A program made the translations under genes and the position numbers. The notes under the pieces were generated by a model. The model searched no databases, was not told the origin of the DNA, and saw nothing but the letters and a program-made list of their open reading frames with translations. Shown in pieces: positions 1-9,328 of a stretch of 64,000 nt of DNA (the first letter of the stretch is position 1; each line of letters starts with the position of its first letter). The stretch is from an uncultured Clostridia bacterium. Lineage in GTDB: Bacteria; Bacillota; Clostridia; Peptostreptococcales; Anaerovoracaceae. The stretch lies in NCBI GenBank assembly GCA_934255545.1, contig CAKQOE010000009.1, forward strand, positions 1 to 64,000, read 5' to 3'.

Positions 1-211
1 TTCTTTAAAGCAATCAGCTTTTAGAAGCGAACTTGTTAATATTAACACAGCTGTAAGTGCTTGTCAATATATTTTTTATTTTCTTTTAAAATATTATTTT
101 CAAAAGAAGCTGTTCGAAGTGGTTCACTTAGACAGCTCAATTATAATAGCACTTTCATTTATGTATGTCAATGTTTTATTTTAAGAACTTTTTATTTTAA
201 TTTTATATAAA

Positions 212-240
212 AGCGGCGCTGATCTCAGATCGGCGCCGCT
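212..240 (-). terminator. intrinsic terminator of nifJ
   Basis: A 12-bp stem (one G-U pair) with a 5-nt loop lies about 45 bp past the nifJ stop. On the minus strand it is followed by a T-rich run. The upstream part of the window (1-211) is AT-rich and shows no gene. Confidence 0.85.
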
Positions 241-262
241 CCGGGTGTTTTACATTTTATTT

Positions 263-278
263 GTGAGCGTGAGCTCAC
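263..278. repeat. GTGA-loop palindrome (family B)
   Basis: gtgagc-GTGA-gctcac: perfect 6-bp arms around a GTGA tetraloop, 7 bp downstream of the nifJ stop. One of a dozen such elements in the window. Confidence 0.7.
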
Positions 279-284
279 GTCAGG

Positions 285-3200
285 TTAGAATATTGCTTCT
301 TCCTGCTCTGCCATTCTCTTGTAAGTATGGTAACGGTTCTTTGCGTCTTCTTCTGCCTTTTCAAACAGGTCTTCCGCTGTGTCAGGGAACGCAGTAGTGA
401 GCTGAGCATATCTTACTTCGCTCATGAGGAACTGTCTGAAATCAGCCTTTGGTTCCTTTGAGTCGAGTATGAATGGATTCTTGCCTTCCTTTTTAAGGTC
501 AGGGTTATATCTGTAAAGGTGCCAGTAGCCTGCATCTACAGCGTCTTTCATTACAGACTGTGACTTGTTCATGCCTGCCTTTATGCCGTGGTTGATGCAT
601 GGAGCGTAAGCTATTATGATAGATGGTCCGTCATATGCTTCTGCTTCTCTCATAGCCTTGAGGAGCTGGTTTCTGTCTGCTCCCATAGCTACCTGTGCTA
701 CGTATACATAGCCGTAACCCATAGCTATAAGGCCGAGATCCTTTTTCTTTACTTTCTTGCCTGATGCAGCAAACATCGCTATAGCAGCTGCCGGTGTAGC
801 CTTTGATGACTGACCGCCTGTATTTGAGTAAACTTCTGTATCAAATACAAGTACGTTTACGTTCTCGCCTGAAGCGAGTACATGGTCGAGACCGCCGTAA
901 CCAATATCGTAAGCCCAACCGTCGCCGCCGAATATCCATACGCTTCTCTTGTCCGCGAATTCATGTCTGTCAAGTATCTCTTTTGCGAGAGCAGCCTGAA
1001 TGCCTTCGAGCGGAGCTGATTCAAGTGCTGAAAGCATGTTATTTGCTGCAGCAGTGTTCTTTTCTCTGTCATCAAATGTAACGATATATTCGTCAAGCGC
1101 AAGTCTGAGATCTGCTGAGATGTCTTCTTTTGCGAGATCTTCTGCACACTTCTTTACCTTTGCTCTTACCTGCTTTGCTGCTGTTGCCATGCCGAGACCG
1201 AACTCTGCGTTGTCCTCGAACAGTGAGTTGCCCCATGCAGGACCTCTTCCGTTTGCATCAACTGTGTAAGGTGATGATGGATATGAAGCGCCCCAGATAG
1301 ATGAGCATCCTGTTGCGTTGGCGATTATCATATTTTCACCGAAGAGCTGTGTAACGAGCTTAGCGTAAGGTGTTTCACCGCATCCTGCGCATGCGCCTGA
1401 GAATTCGAAATATGGTGTATTGAACTGGCTGTTCTTTACGCTGTCAGCAGGTATGCCGAGCTTCTTCTTTGATTCACCTGCTGCAAACTTCCAATTTTCT
1501 GTCTGATCAAGCTGTGAAGCGATAGGCTTCATAGTCAGTGACTTTGTCTTTGAAGGACATACATCTACGCATACGCCGCAGCCCATGCAGTCGAGAGGTG
1601 ATATCTGTATACGGTAATCGTATCCTTCAAGTCCTTTGCCCTTTGCCTGAACTGTTTCGAAGTCAGCAGGTCTTTCCGCATCTTTCTTTACAAGTATAGG
1701 TCTTATAGTTGCATGAGGGCATACGAATGAGCACTGGTTGCACTGGATACATGTATCCTTGTTCCACTGTGGAACGTTTGTTGCAACACCTCTCTTTTCA
1801 TAAGCAGCTGTGCCTGCAGGGAGCTTTCCGTTCATGTCGTTTGCGAAAAGGCTTACAGGGAGCTTGTTGCCCTGCTGCTTTGAAATAGGTCTTAATACGT
1901 TCGTTATGAATTCAGGATCGTCATTTTCTTCTTCAGTTTCGAGCGGAGCGTCAGCCCATGATGCAGGGATCTCAACTTTTGTAAACGCTGTAGAACCCAT
2001 CTCTATAGCCTTGTAATTCATAGCTACGATATCATCGCCCATAAAACCGTAGTTTGCGACTACCTGATCCTTCAGATGAGCGATAGCTTCATCCAGCGGA
2101 ATTACCTTTGACAGTGCAAAGAACGCTGACTGCATGATCATGTTGATCCTGTTGCCGAGACCGATATCTTCACCGATCTTAACAGCATTTATTATATAAA
2201 AGTTTGCATTTTTTGCTGCAAGTTCTCTCTTCATAGAACCAGGGAGATTTTCCTCGAGTTCTTCAGTAGACCATATGCAGTTGAGTACGAATGTTCCGTT
2301 CTGCTTAAGGTCTGCAAGCATATCATACTGATGTACATAAGCAGGATTATGACATGCTACGAAATCTGCGTTTGAGATGAAGTATGTTGACTTGATCTCA
2401 TTTTTACCGAATCTCAGATGCGATATAGTGATACCGCCTGATTTCTTTGAATCGTATTCGAAGTAACCCTGTGCGTACTGATCTGTATTGTCGCCGATGA
2501 TCTTTATGGCCATCTTGTTTGCGCCTACAGTACCGTCTGATCCGAGGCCCCAGAACTTGCAGCTGATGTTGCCTTCGGGAGCTGAATCGAATCCTTCTAC
2601 AGGAGTGAGTGAGGTATATGTAACGTCATCTATGATACCTATAGTAAAGTTGTTCTTTGGAGCATCTGACGCAAGATTTTCAAATACAGCTGCGATCTGA
2701 GCAGGTGTAGTATCCTTTGAAGCGAGACCGTATCTGCCGCCGTATACCTTTGGAGCGTCCTCTACATCATAAAGAACGCCTCTCACATCAAGATAAAGCG
2801 GCTCGCCTGCTGCGCCTGATTCTTTTGTTCTGTCAAGAACAGCGATCTTTTTGCATGTCTTTGGAACTGCTGCTATAAAGTGCTTTGCTGAGAACGGTCT
2901 GTAAAGTCTTACCTTGATAGCGCCGACCTTCTTGCCCTCGCTTACGAGCTTGTTTACTGTTTCGTGAATAGTTTCACATACAGAACCCATTGCTACTACA
3001 ACGTATTCTGCATCAGGTGCGCCTACATAGTCGAACAGGTGATAATGTCTGCCTGTTTCTTCGCCGATCTTATCCATATAGTACTGAACGATCTCAGGGA
3101 TCTGTTCATAGTGCTTGTTTACAGCTTCACGTCCCTGGAAGTAAACGTCAGGGTTCTGAGCTGTACCTATAGTCTTAGGATGAGAAGGAGCAAGAGATCT

Positions 3201-3818
3201 TTCTCTGAATGCCTTTACAGCATCTCTGTCAAGAAGCTTGTCTAAAACGTCATAATCTATAAGCTCTATCTTCTGGATCTCATGTGATGTTCTGAAACCG
3301 TCGAAGAAGTGGAGTATCGCTGCGCTTCCCTTTATAGCTGAAAGGTGAGCTACGCTGGCGAGATCCATTACTTCCTGAACTGATGCAGAAGAAAGCATTG
3401 AGAAGCCTGTCTGTCTTGTAGCCATTACATCGGAATGGTCTCCGAATATGCTCAGTGTATGATAAGACAGAGCTCTTGCTGAAACGTGGAATACTGTAGG
3501 GAGTGATTCAGCAGCGATCTTGTACATGTTCGGGATCATCAGGAGGAGACCCTGTGAAGCAGTATAAGTTGTAGTAAGTGCGCCTGACGCGAGTGAACCG
3601 TGAACAGCGCCTGCAGCGCCTCCTTCAGACTGCATTTCAACGACTTTTACTTCCTGACCAAAAAGGTTTTTCTTACCATTGGCTGCCCACTCATCTGTAA
3701 CTTCCGCCATAACAGATGATGGTGTAATAGGATAAATAGCGGCAACCTCTGTAAACGCATATGATACATAAGCGGCAGCATTGTTACCGTCCATTGTCTT
3801 CATCTTTTTCTGAGACAT
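285..3818 (-). CDS. nifJ: pyruvate:ferredoxin (flavodoxin) oxidoreductase
   Basis: This cytoplasmic enzyme oxidises pyruvate to acetyl-CoA and CO2 and passes electrons to ferredoxin. It is the entry to acetyl-CoA in anaerobes. At 1177 aa it is the usual single-polypeptide length. The N-terminal domain carries the YPITPSS motif. Around residues 690-760 there are two 4Fe-4S ferredoxin motifs (CIQCNQCSFVCP and CMGCGVCVDVCP). The C-terminal TPP-binding domain contains CAGCGE and GGDGWAYDIGYGG, followed by NTGGQSSKATP. The start has an AAGGAGG site 8 nt upstream. It is monocistronic, with its own promoter and terminator. The same Shine-Dalgarno string (AAGGAGGACAAAA) precedes adhE, the other large fermentative gene here. 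Confidence 0.97.
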   Translation of the reverse strand: MSQKKMKTMDGNNAAAYVSYAFTEVAAIYPITPSSVMAEVTDEWAANGKKNLFGQEVKVVEMQSEGGAAGAVHGSLASGALTTTYTASQGLLLMIPNMYKIAAESLPTVFHVSARALSYHTLSIFGDHSDVMATRQTGFSMLSSASVQEVMDLASVAHLSAIKGSAAILHFFDGFRTSHEIQKIELIDYDVLDKLLDRDAVKAFRERSLAPSHPKTIGTAQNPDVYFQGREAVNKHYEQIPEIVQYYMDKIGEETGRHYHLFDYVGAPDAEYVVVAMGSVCETIHETVNKLVSEGKKVGAIKVRLYRPFSAKHFIAAVPKTCKKIAVLDRTKESGAAGEPLYLDVRGVLYDVEDAPKVYGGRYGLASKDTTPAQIAAVFENLASDAPKNNFTIGIIDDVTYTSLTPVEGFDSAPEGNISCKFWGLGSDGTVGANKMAIKIIGDNTDQYAQGYFEYDSKKSGGITISHLRFGKNEIKSTYFISNADFVACHNPAYVHQYDMLADLKQNGTFVLNCIWSTEELEENLPGSMKRELAAKNANFYIINAVKIGEDIGLGNRINMIMQSAFFALSKVIPLDEAIAHLKDQVVANYGFMGDDIVAMNYKAIEMGSTAFTKVEIPASWADAPLETEEENDDPEFITNVLRPISKQQGNKLPVSLFANDMNGKLPAGTAAYEKRGVATNVPQWNKDTCIQCNQCSFVCPHATIRPILVKKDAERPADFETVQAKGKGLEGYDYRIQISPLDCMGCGVCVDVCPSKTKSLTMKPIASQLDQTENWKFAAGESKKKLGIPADSVKNSQFNTPYFEFSGACAGCGETPYAKLVTQLFGENMIIANATGCSSIWGASYPSSPYTVDANGRGPAWGNSLFEDNAEFGLGMATAAKQVRAKVKKCAEDLAKEDISADLRLALDEYIVTFDDREKNTAAANNMLSALESAPLEGIQAALAKEILDRHEFADKRSVWIFGGDGWAYDIGYGGLDHVLASGENVNVLVFDTEVYSNTGGQSSKATPAAAIAMFAASGKKVKKKDLGLIAMGYGYVYVAQVAMGADRNQLLKAMREAEAYDGPSIIIAYAPCINHGIKAGMNKSQSVMKDAVDAGYWHLYRYNPDLKKEGKNPFILDSKEPKADFRQFLMSEVRYAQLTTAFPDTAEDLFEKAEEDAKNRYHTYKRMAEQEEAIF

Positions 3819-3949
3819 TTTGTCCTCCTTAATTTATATCAACATTTAAACCTACATTTGTATGGCAGTATAACATTCTGCAATCAGATATTTCTGAAAG
3901 ACTGCCAACTCAGATATTCAAATCCTTGTAATTCACAAACGTTCTCTAC

Positions 3950-3978
3950 ATAATAAAACAAATGCATTTCATAGTCAA
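3950..3978 (-). promoter_or_regulatory. nifJ promoter
   Basis: On the minus strand TTGACT (3973-3978) and TATTAT (3950-3955) are separated by exactly 17 bp. This implies a 5' leader of about 125 nt before nifJ. Confidence 0.7.
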
Positions 3979-3989
3979 ATATGTTCATA

Positions 3990-4028
3990 CAAGTATACAT
4001 TATTCACACTACAAGTATACAATATTCA
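3990..4028 (-). promoter_or_regulatory. tandem 17-bp direct repeats upstream of nifJ promoter
   Basis: caagtatacattattca (3990-4006) and caagtatacaatattca (4012-4028) differ at one base and start 22 bp apart, about two helical turns. They sit just upstream of the nifJ -35 box, a position typical of an activator site. The GTATAC core also occurs twice upstream of adhE. Confidence 0.55.
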
Positions 4029-6689
4029 GCGAACATACTTTAGAATATCCATGATCTCGTCTGTATCTTCATCAAAAATGTTGATCCTGAAGCAGTTTAT
4101 CCCTGCACTTTTAAGCTCGTTTATACGATGCGTATGATCCGCTTTCCTGAAGGACATGACCGTGCACCTGCATGTGCTGTCATCAAGTACCAGAGGGAAT
4201 CTTTCGCCTTTCCTGTCTGCAAGTTCGTAACGTCCCGCGCGGCAGTAATGTTTTTTATCTTCTTCACTGCAGCAGCGCATATCATTTCTGTGCGAATGCC
4301 CCTTACTGCTGGCGACGCCTCCGGCGACAGGTGAACTGCCTGCAGGGCAGTGTTCCGTATACATGAGAGGTATCCTTCCCCATACGCTGAACTCACACGC
4401 TGATGCTGTTTTTCCAAATGACGTCATATCGGACGGATCCAGCTCGTGGGATACGACGCCGCGGATCATGCCGCGCGCCAGTGCGTGCTCTGCCGTATAA
4501 GCATTATATATGTTCATGCTTTCCTCAAAGAATATCCTCTGTGTCTCCTGTTCGCCGCCGGCGGCGCTGCTGCTGAAAAGCATCAGCTGAGACGGATTCG
4601 CTATCGATATGCCATAAATCGCTCCTGACGCGCAAAGCTCTTTAAGATGATCAGTATATTCTGATGATATGACAGGTCCGCCGCTGTATGCTTTTTTTGA
4701 TATTGCCGGAAGGCAGGCCGTCAGCTGCACGCCGGCTGCTGCGGCGGCTTTTATTACATTTTCATCCATCGCTGCTCTGAACGGAATATTCAGCCGGATG
4801 CGCTGCATGTCCGGCACCGGTATCTCATCCTTTTGCAGTGCTTTTATGATATCGATGACGCGCTGTGAAGCGCGCTGCACCGAACTGTCTGTCATATAAA
4901 CATTAAGAGTTATTTCTGTTTTTCTGTTTTCTGATTCTTTGTTTCCTTCCGGTGTATACTCCGTATCGGAATATGTTTTTAATATTTCTTTTATGCTGCG
5001 CGCGCCGGGCGCGCATCTCCTGTGGCTGCGTTCCAGTCTTTTTTCTGTCAGTTTTTCGAGTGCTTCGCGGCGCATTGCGTTCAGTTCTGCGGCAGATATG
5101 ACCGGCTCGCCTTTTATGCAGACTTCGCACTCGTCAGTTTTGTACGGAGTTCCGCCTGTTTTACGCAGTCTCTGTTTTATACTTTCCTCGTCTGCCGGCT
5201 TTTTTATCGCTTTTTCAAGCGGAGCATCTGACATTACTTTAACGCATTCACCTTCAGATACCGCTGCGTGCTCTGAAGCTGTAAGCAAAGCACGCTCACC
5301 TTCAGCTGCCTTAAATCTAAGGTCTACGCCTACGCGCTGAGGAAGCTTTTCATATGAAGCTCTTGCACAGGCATTAAGCGATGCGTCTGATATCCTGTAA
5401 ACAGGAGTCCCGGGACGAAGAACTGATGCATCTGCTTTTGCGAGTGCCGGTATATCTCCGGCTTCAACTGTCTGTCCGCGTTCGGCTTTTTTTAGCAGCG
5501 CCGGCGCTGCCTTGCTGTTTCCGGATGCGCGGATTTTTTTATTTTTGTTGTTTTGTCCTGCGCCAGCCTGCTTTATATACGTTATGACGCCGCCTGCTGA
5601 CAGTGCTGCCTGTTTCGTGTTTTTTGCAGCGCTTCCTGTTGAGCGTATCTCTATGCCGTCACCGTTTGAAAGTTCTGAACTGAGTTTTATAAATGCGTGT
5701 CCTCGCTTTCTGTCTGCAGATACCAGTTCTCCGATCTTCAGTCCGTGATGCTTTGGCAGGTCATCTGACATAAGCTGTTTTCCGCTTTCTCCCATGAAAT
5801 ATGCATCTGTAAATTTTCCTCTGCTGAATATCTGCATCAATTCATCAATATCCTGCTTTGTGACTTCCTTTTCATCGCCCAGGGCGATGCTGTCCAGGTA
5901 TTTTCTGTATTTTGAGGCAACTAATGCCACATATTCGGGTGATTTCATACGGCCTTCTATTTTAAGTGAGGCTACACCCATTTCTGAAATGTCGCACAGG
6001 TGCTTTATCAGGCTCATGTCCGCAGGGCTCAGTGGGTAATTTGCTGCGCCTGTATCTCTGCCGTTAAGAAGCAGGCTGTATGGCAGCCTGCACGGCTGTG
6101 CGCATGCGCCTCTGTTTCCGCTCCTGCCTCCTATGAAATCGCTCATATGGCACTGGCCCGAATAACATATGCATATGGCTCCGTGTACGAATATCTCTAT
6201 CTCTGTATCGAGCTCGCGCTTCGCAGCGCGGCATATGTCTGCGATCTCATCGCGCGACAGCTCTCTTGACAGGATGACGCGGTCGAATCCTGCGTTCACG
6301 GCCTCCCGTACTCCTTCAATATCATAAACGGTCCCCTGTGTGCTCATGTGAAGCGGCATATCCGGAATGATCTTTTTTATTGCAGAGGCCAGGCCTCTGT
6401 CCTGGATTATGAGCGCGTCAGCGCCGTATTCGTACATCTTTATGGCGTTGTTAAGGGCTGCTTCCATTTCTTCTGTTTTTATCAGCGTATTTTGCGTTAT
6501 GTGGACTCGGACGCCGTACTCGTGAGCGAGATCTATCGCATTTGCTATTTCGTTGTCGCTGAAATTGTCGGCGTTAAGGCGTGCGTTGAATGCGTTTCCG
6601 CTCATATAGACTGCGTCGGCTCCGTTGGCTATGGCGGCTCTCAGCTGCTGCGGGCCGCCGACAGGTACCAGTAATTCAGGTATTTTCAT
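4026..6689 (-). CDS. U32 family peptidase-like protein (with DUF3656-type C-terminal part)
   Basis: U32 proteins are now tied mainly to hydroxylation of rRNA or tRNA bases (RlhA/TrhP type), sometimes to collagenase-like activity. The substrate here cannot be told. The U32 signature is clear around residues 165-205: FVHGA, then C-x-C-x3-GxC, then RSGNRGACAQPCR. The N-terminus starts ELLVPVGGPQQLRAAI, as usual. At 887 aa it is the long form, with extra C-terminal domains. A GC-rich palindrome (5000-5014) encodes the in-frame residues CAPGAR near residue 561, in a Lys/Arg-rich linker. A further low-complexity stretch at about 4300-4350 encodes Gly/Ser residues. An AGAGGA site precedes the ATG. 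DUF1836 lies directly upstream. Confidence 0.88.
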   Translation of the reverse strand: MKIPELLVPVGGPQQLRAAIANGADAVYMSGNAFNARLNADNFSDNEIANAIDLAHEYGVRVHITQNTLIKTEEMEAALNNAIKMYEYGADALIIQDRGLASAIKKIIPDMPLHMSTQGTVYDIEGVREAVNAGFDRVILSRELSRDEIADICRAAKRELDTEIEIFVHGAICICYSGQCHMSDFIGGRSGNRGACAQPCRLPYSLLLNGRDTGAANYPLSPADMSLIKHLCDISEMGVASLKIEGRMKSPEYVALVASKYRKYLDSIALGDEKEVTKQDIDELMQIFSRGKFTDAYFMGESGKQLMSDDLPKHHGLKIGELVSADRKRGHAFIKLSSELSNGDGIEIRSTGSAAKNTKQAALSAGGVITYIKQAGAGQNNKNKKIRASGNSKAAPALLKKAERGQTVEAGDIPALAKADASVLRPGTPVYRISDASLNACARASYEKLPQRVGVDLRFKAAEGERALLTASEHAAVSEGECVKVMSDAPLEKAIKKPADEESIKQRLRKTGGTPYKTDECEVCIKGEPVISAAELNAMRREALEKLTEKRLERSHRRCAPGARSIKEILKTYSDTEYTPEGNKESENRKTEITLNVYMTDSSVQRASQRVIDIIKALQKDEIPVPDMQRIRLNIPFRAAMDENVIKAAAAAGVQLTACLPAISKKAYSGGPVISSEYTDHLKELCASGAIYGISIANPSQLMLFSSSAAGGEQETQRIFFEESMNIYNAYTAEHALARGMIRGVVSHELDPSDMTSFGKTASACEFSVWGRIPLMYTEHCPAGSSPVAGGVASSKGHSHRNDMRCCSEEDKKHYCRAGRYELADRKGERFPLVLDDSTCRCTVMSFRKADHTHRINELKSAGINCFRINIFDEDTDEIMDILKYVR
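5000..5014. repeat. GCC-N-GGC palindrome (family A), inside U32 gene
   Basis: gcgcgccgggcgcgc, a perfect palindrome around one central base, translated in frame as part of CAPGAR. Confidence 0.65.
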
Positions 6690-6814
6690 TTTTCCTCTTC
6701 TTTATATTGATCATTGGTGATCTTCCTTGTTCCGGACTGCAAAAAGAAAACTGCATATATCTGCGGAACAGGCTTTCAGGCCGTTGTCCTGCTTCCTATA
6801 TGCAGTAGTTATGG

Positions 6815-7477
6815 CTATCTTGTTTTTTCAGCTTTTGCTGCCTTGCCCGGTTTTGCCGGTTTTGCCGGTTTTACAGGCTTTTCATTTGCAGGCTCTACGA
6901 AGTATTTTTCTATGAGTCTTTCTGCTATATATTTTTCCATATCTGCGCGCATGGCGAGTGAAAGTATGAGAGTGAACACTTCGAGACGTTCATCGTCATC
7001 AAGCTCGTTATTCTGGAAAAGTTTTTTTATAAGGACTATGTTTTTATCTACGTCTTCTGACAGTCTTTCGGCAAAATCTGAGTTAGTCTCACATGCTGTA
7101 CGGTAAACGACTTCCGGGTCTATGCTCTCGTCAAAATCGGAATTATAGTTGTCAACGAGCGGCTTCATGAGATACTTTATCTCGTCCATTTTTATTATGC
7201 CTTTGAGGTAACCGACCATTGCTATCATCATCATGTGGTCGGCTGTATACTTTTTGCCGTCAGGACGAGGGATCATGTCATGCTTTGCGTAATTGTTTAT
7301 CATTGTTTTCGTGAGAAAACGTCTTACTGTTTCGCTGTCTATGTCCTTGGTCTGATTTTTAAAGAATGTTTCGACCTGATCTATGTAAAGATCCATATCC
7401 GGGATCTTGTCAGGATCGACAAGGCCGGCTTTCTTCAGTTTTCCGAGCTGTATGTTTACAAATTCTTCGTATCTCAT
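6815..7477 (-). CDS. DUF1836 domain protein
   Basis: This 220-aa protein matches the DUF1836 family of Bacillota, which is probably DNA-binding (MerR-like helices) but has no established function. The recognisable part is residues 30-170, with YIDQVETFF, then RPDGKKYTADHMMMIAMVGYLKGI and a helical C-terminal half. The last 25 residues are a Lys/Ala/Pro tail built from repeats of a 9-bp unit (about 6838-6870), giving KPAKPAKPGKAAKAEK; this looks disordered and may vary in length between strains. A GGAGGG site precedes the ATG. It reads toward the U32 gene, 125 bp away. Confidence 0.75.
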   Translation of the reverse strand: MRYEEFVNIQLGKLKKAGLVDPDKIPDMDLYIDQVETFFKNQTKDIDSETVRRFLTKTMINNYAKHDMIPRPDGKKYTADHMMMIAMVGYLKGIIKMDEIKYLMKPLVDNYNSDFDESIDPEVVYRTACETNSDFAERLSEDVDKNIVLIKKLFQNNELDDDERLEVFTLILSLAMRADMEKYIAERLIEKYFVEPANEKPVKPAKPAKPGKAAKAEKTR

Positions 7478-7596
7478 TTATAGTCCCTCCGTCTATTTAT
7501 ATATAAAGTATATCTCTGCATCGTAGATATTTTTTCTATATTATACAGGTATTTATGCCATAACGCAACGTTTCAGGAACATAATATGGGCAATAA

Positions 7597-7999
7597 CGTA
7601 TACTTTATTGTAAATACGGGGACGCCGATGCCGGCAGCTGATATACGGAACGCTTGAAGCCCTGCCCGTATCTCGGATACGGCGCGCAGGCCTCATACAG
7701 AAATTGCGCAGCTTTAGCTGCATTGCAATTTTTCAGTTCGCGTCGCAGAATGGGATGCTTCTAACAGATTATTTTGAATCAGTTTTTGTCAAAAATAACT
7801 CGCGGCAGGGAATGAATTTTCTGCGAAAATTCAACCATTTTATGCGCTTCCGCGCGTTCCGCTCAGACATATTTTTGACATTGCGGCTGCTTCAAAATAA
7901 TCTGGAAGCATATCCATTCTGCTTCGAGCTCCGCTTATCCGTATATCAGCCACCAGCATCGGCAATTTTACAATAATAAGAGTTACAAAAACATATACG
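7597..7999. mobile_element. long-hairpin repeat element, copy 1
   Basis: This fills the otherwise gene-free 7478-8007 gap. The core (about 7743-7950) is some 97% identical to the reverse complement of 55380-55600. Its two halves pair into a roughly 50-bp imperfect stem, from gcagaatgggatgcttct to agcatatccattctgc. The ends carry CGTATACTTTATTGTAA and an imperfect inverted counterpart ending tatacg. This copy is about 85 bp longer than copy 2 and ends 9 bp from the rlmL stop. No ORF is seen, so it looks MITE-like or a structured RNA. Confidence 0.7.
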
Positions 8000-8007
8000 T
8001 TTTTATT

Positions 8008-9150
8008 TTATTCTGTGCGCGGTGGTCTTTCGCCGTAATACTGGTAGAAGCATGTTTCGAGGCGGCCGTTGTAGAGTTTTCTTCTTCTGTCCGGTTCGCG
8101 CGGCTTTATGGCTTCTTCTATATCTTTGTCGGCGGTTATGATATACGCCGACAGTGTCGGATCTGCTTCGAGCAGCTTTTTCATATGCGCGTATGAGGCT
8201 TTCATCTGCTCTTTGTCTCCGATACGTTCACCGTAAGGCGGGTTACATATGATGACTGAATATTTTTCAGGCACACTGAGCTTATTGAAGTCGCGGACGG
8301 AAAATTCTATGCAGTCGTCTACACCTGCCTCTTCAGCATTCTCCTGTGCTGCTGCTACAGCTTTTTTATCTATATCTGATGCAAGTATGCGTACGTCCGC
8401 ATCATAGTCTATAGCCTCATACGCCTTCTTTCGCTCTTCCTTCCATATCTCTTCAGATATAGCGTTCCAGCCCTGACTTGCAAACTCTCTTCCAAGGCCC
8501 GGAGCAATATTTCTTTCATACATTGCAGCTTCTATAGCGATCGTCCCCGACCCGCAGAACGGATCAAGCAGAAGTCTTCCTTTTTTCCAGAAGCTCAGCT
8601 GTACGAGAGCCGCAGCAAGCGTTTCCTTCATAGGCGCAGCTACATTTTTCACTCTGTATCCTCTCTTATGAAGGCCGGCTCCGCTCGTGTCTATCGTCAG
8701 AGTCGCGCGGTCTTTCAGTATAGTGACCTTTACTGTATACTCTGCTCCTGTCTCAGGGAAGTGATCCATCATGTAAACTTCTCCGAGCTTTTCTACTATA
8801 GCCTTTTTAACCGTCTTCTGGCATGCCGGTTCGCTCCTCAGCTTTGATTTTACTGTTGTACAGTTTACGGTAAACTTTCCGTCTGCCGGTATCCACTGCT
8901 CCCAGTCAACAGCCTTTGTCTGCTGAAACAGTTCTTCTGATGTTTCAGCTTTGAACTCAGCCATCTTCAGAAGTACTCTGTCTGCGCATCTCAGATTCAG
9001 ATTTGACCTTACTATGCCTCTTTCATCCGCAAGATACGTTATCTTTGCGTCTTCTGTTTTTATTACTTTATATCCGAGTTTTTCTATCTCGCGTTTTACG
9101 ACGGATTCAAGTCCGAATGTCGCTGTAGCGATAAGCTCGATCTTTGACAT
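8008..9150 (-). CDS. THUMP-domain class I SAM-dependent RNA methyltransferase (RlmL/YpsC family)
   Basis: Members methylate guanine N2 in 23S rRNA. The 380-aa length fits the single-domain Bacillota form. The N-terminal ferredoxin-like/THUMP part (residues 1-160) opens with ELIATATFGLESVVKREI. The Rossmann methyltransferase domain follows, with LLDPFCGSGTIAIEA (motif I, SAM binding) around residue 196 and the catalytic NPPYGER near residue 305. It stands between mreB and the repeat element with no obvious operon partner. The exact target nucleotide cannot be read from sequence. Confidence 0.9.
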   Translation of the reverse strand: MSKIELIATATFGLESVVKREIEKLGYKVIKTEDAKITYLADERGIVRSNLNLRCADRVLLKMAEFKAETSEELFQQTKAVDWEQWIPADGKFTVNCTTVKSKLRSEPACQKTVKKAIVEKLGEVYMMDHFPETGAEYTVKVTILKDRATLTIDTSGAGLHKRGYRVKNVAAPMKETLAAALVQLSFWKKGRLLLDPFCGSGTIAIEAAMYERNIAPGLGREFASQGWNAISEEIWKEERKKAYEAIDYDADVRILASDIDKKAVAAAQENAEEAGVDDCIEFSVRDFNKLSVPEKYSVIICNPPYGERIGDKEQMKASYAHMKKLLEADPTLSAYIITADKDIEEAIKPREPDRRRKLYNGRLETCFYQYYGERPPRTE

Positions 9151-9186
9151 TATGTTTCCTCGCTGTTTTTATATTATGGTAGTTTC

Positions 9187-9237
9187 AAAAGGCTGCCGCA
9201 TGATCCGCGGTGTGAGCGGCATATACGGCAGCCTTTT
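9187..9237. terminator. terminator-like hairpin between mreB and rlmL
   Basis: A 12-bp stem (aaaaggctgccg / cggcagcctttt) encloses a 27-nt loop with a smaller inner stem. The better T-run lies on the plus side, although the flanking genes are on the minus strand. Minus-strand termination of mreB would be followed only by TTTT. Confidence 0.6.
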
Positions 9238-9256
9238 TGTTTTCTTTTTAAATTTT

Positions 9257-9272
9257 CACGCGGTGACGCGTG
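9257..9272. repeat. GTGA-loop palindrome (family B)
   Basis: cacgcg-GTGA-cgcgtg, 57 bp downstream of the mreB stop. Confidence 0.7.
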
Positions 9273-9328
9273 CAGTTATGATCTTATTTATTGATGATCA
9301 TTTGTCCGGCAGGATGTCGTAATATTTA

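Noticed and set aside
803..1081. Plus-strand ORF opposite nifJ
   Set aside because: Lies entirely antisense to a clear gene, has low-complexity Arg-rich translation and no ribosome site.
7597..7999. Short ORF at 7704-7976 inside the repeat element
   Set aside because: The frame is not kept in copy 2, there is no ribosome site, and the sequence is explained by the long hairpin.
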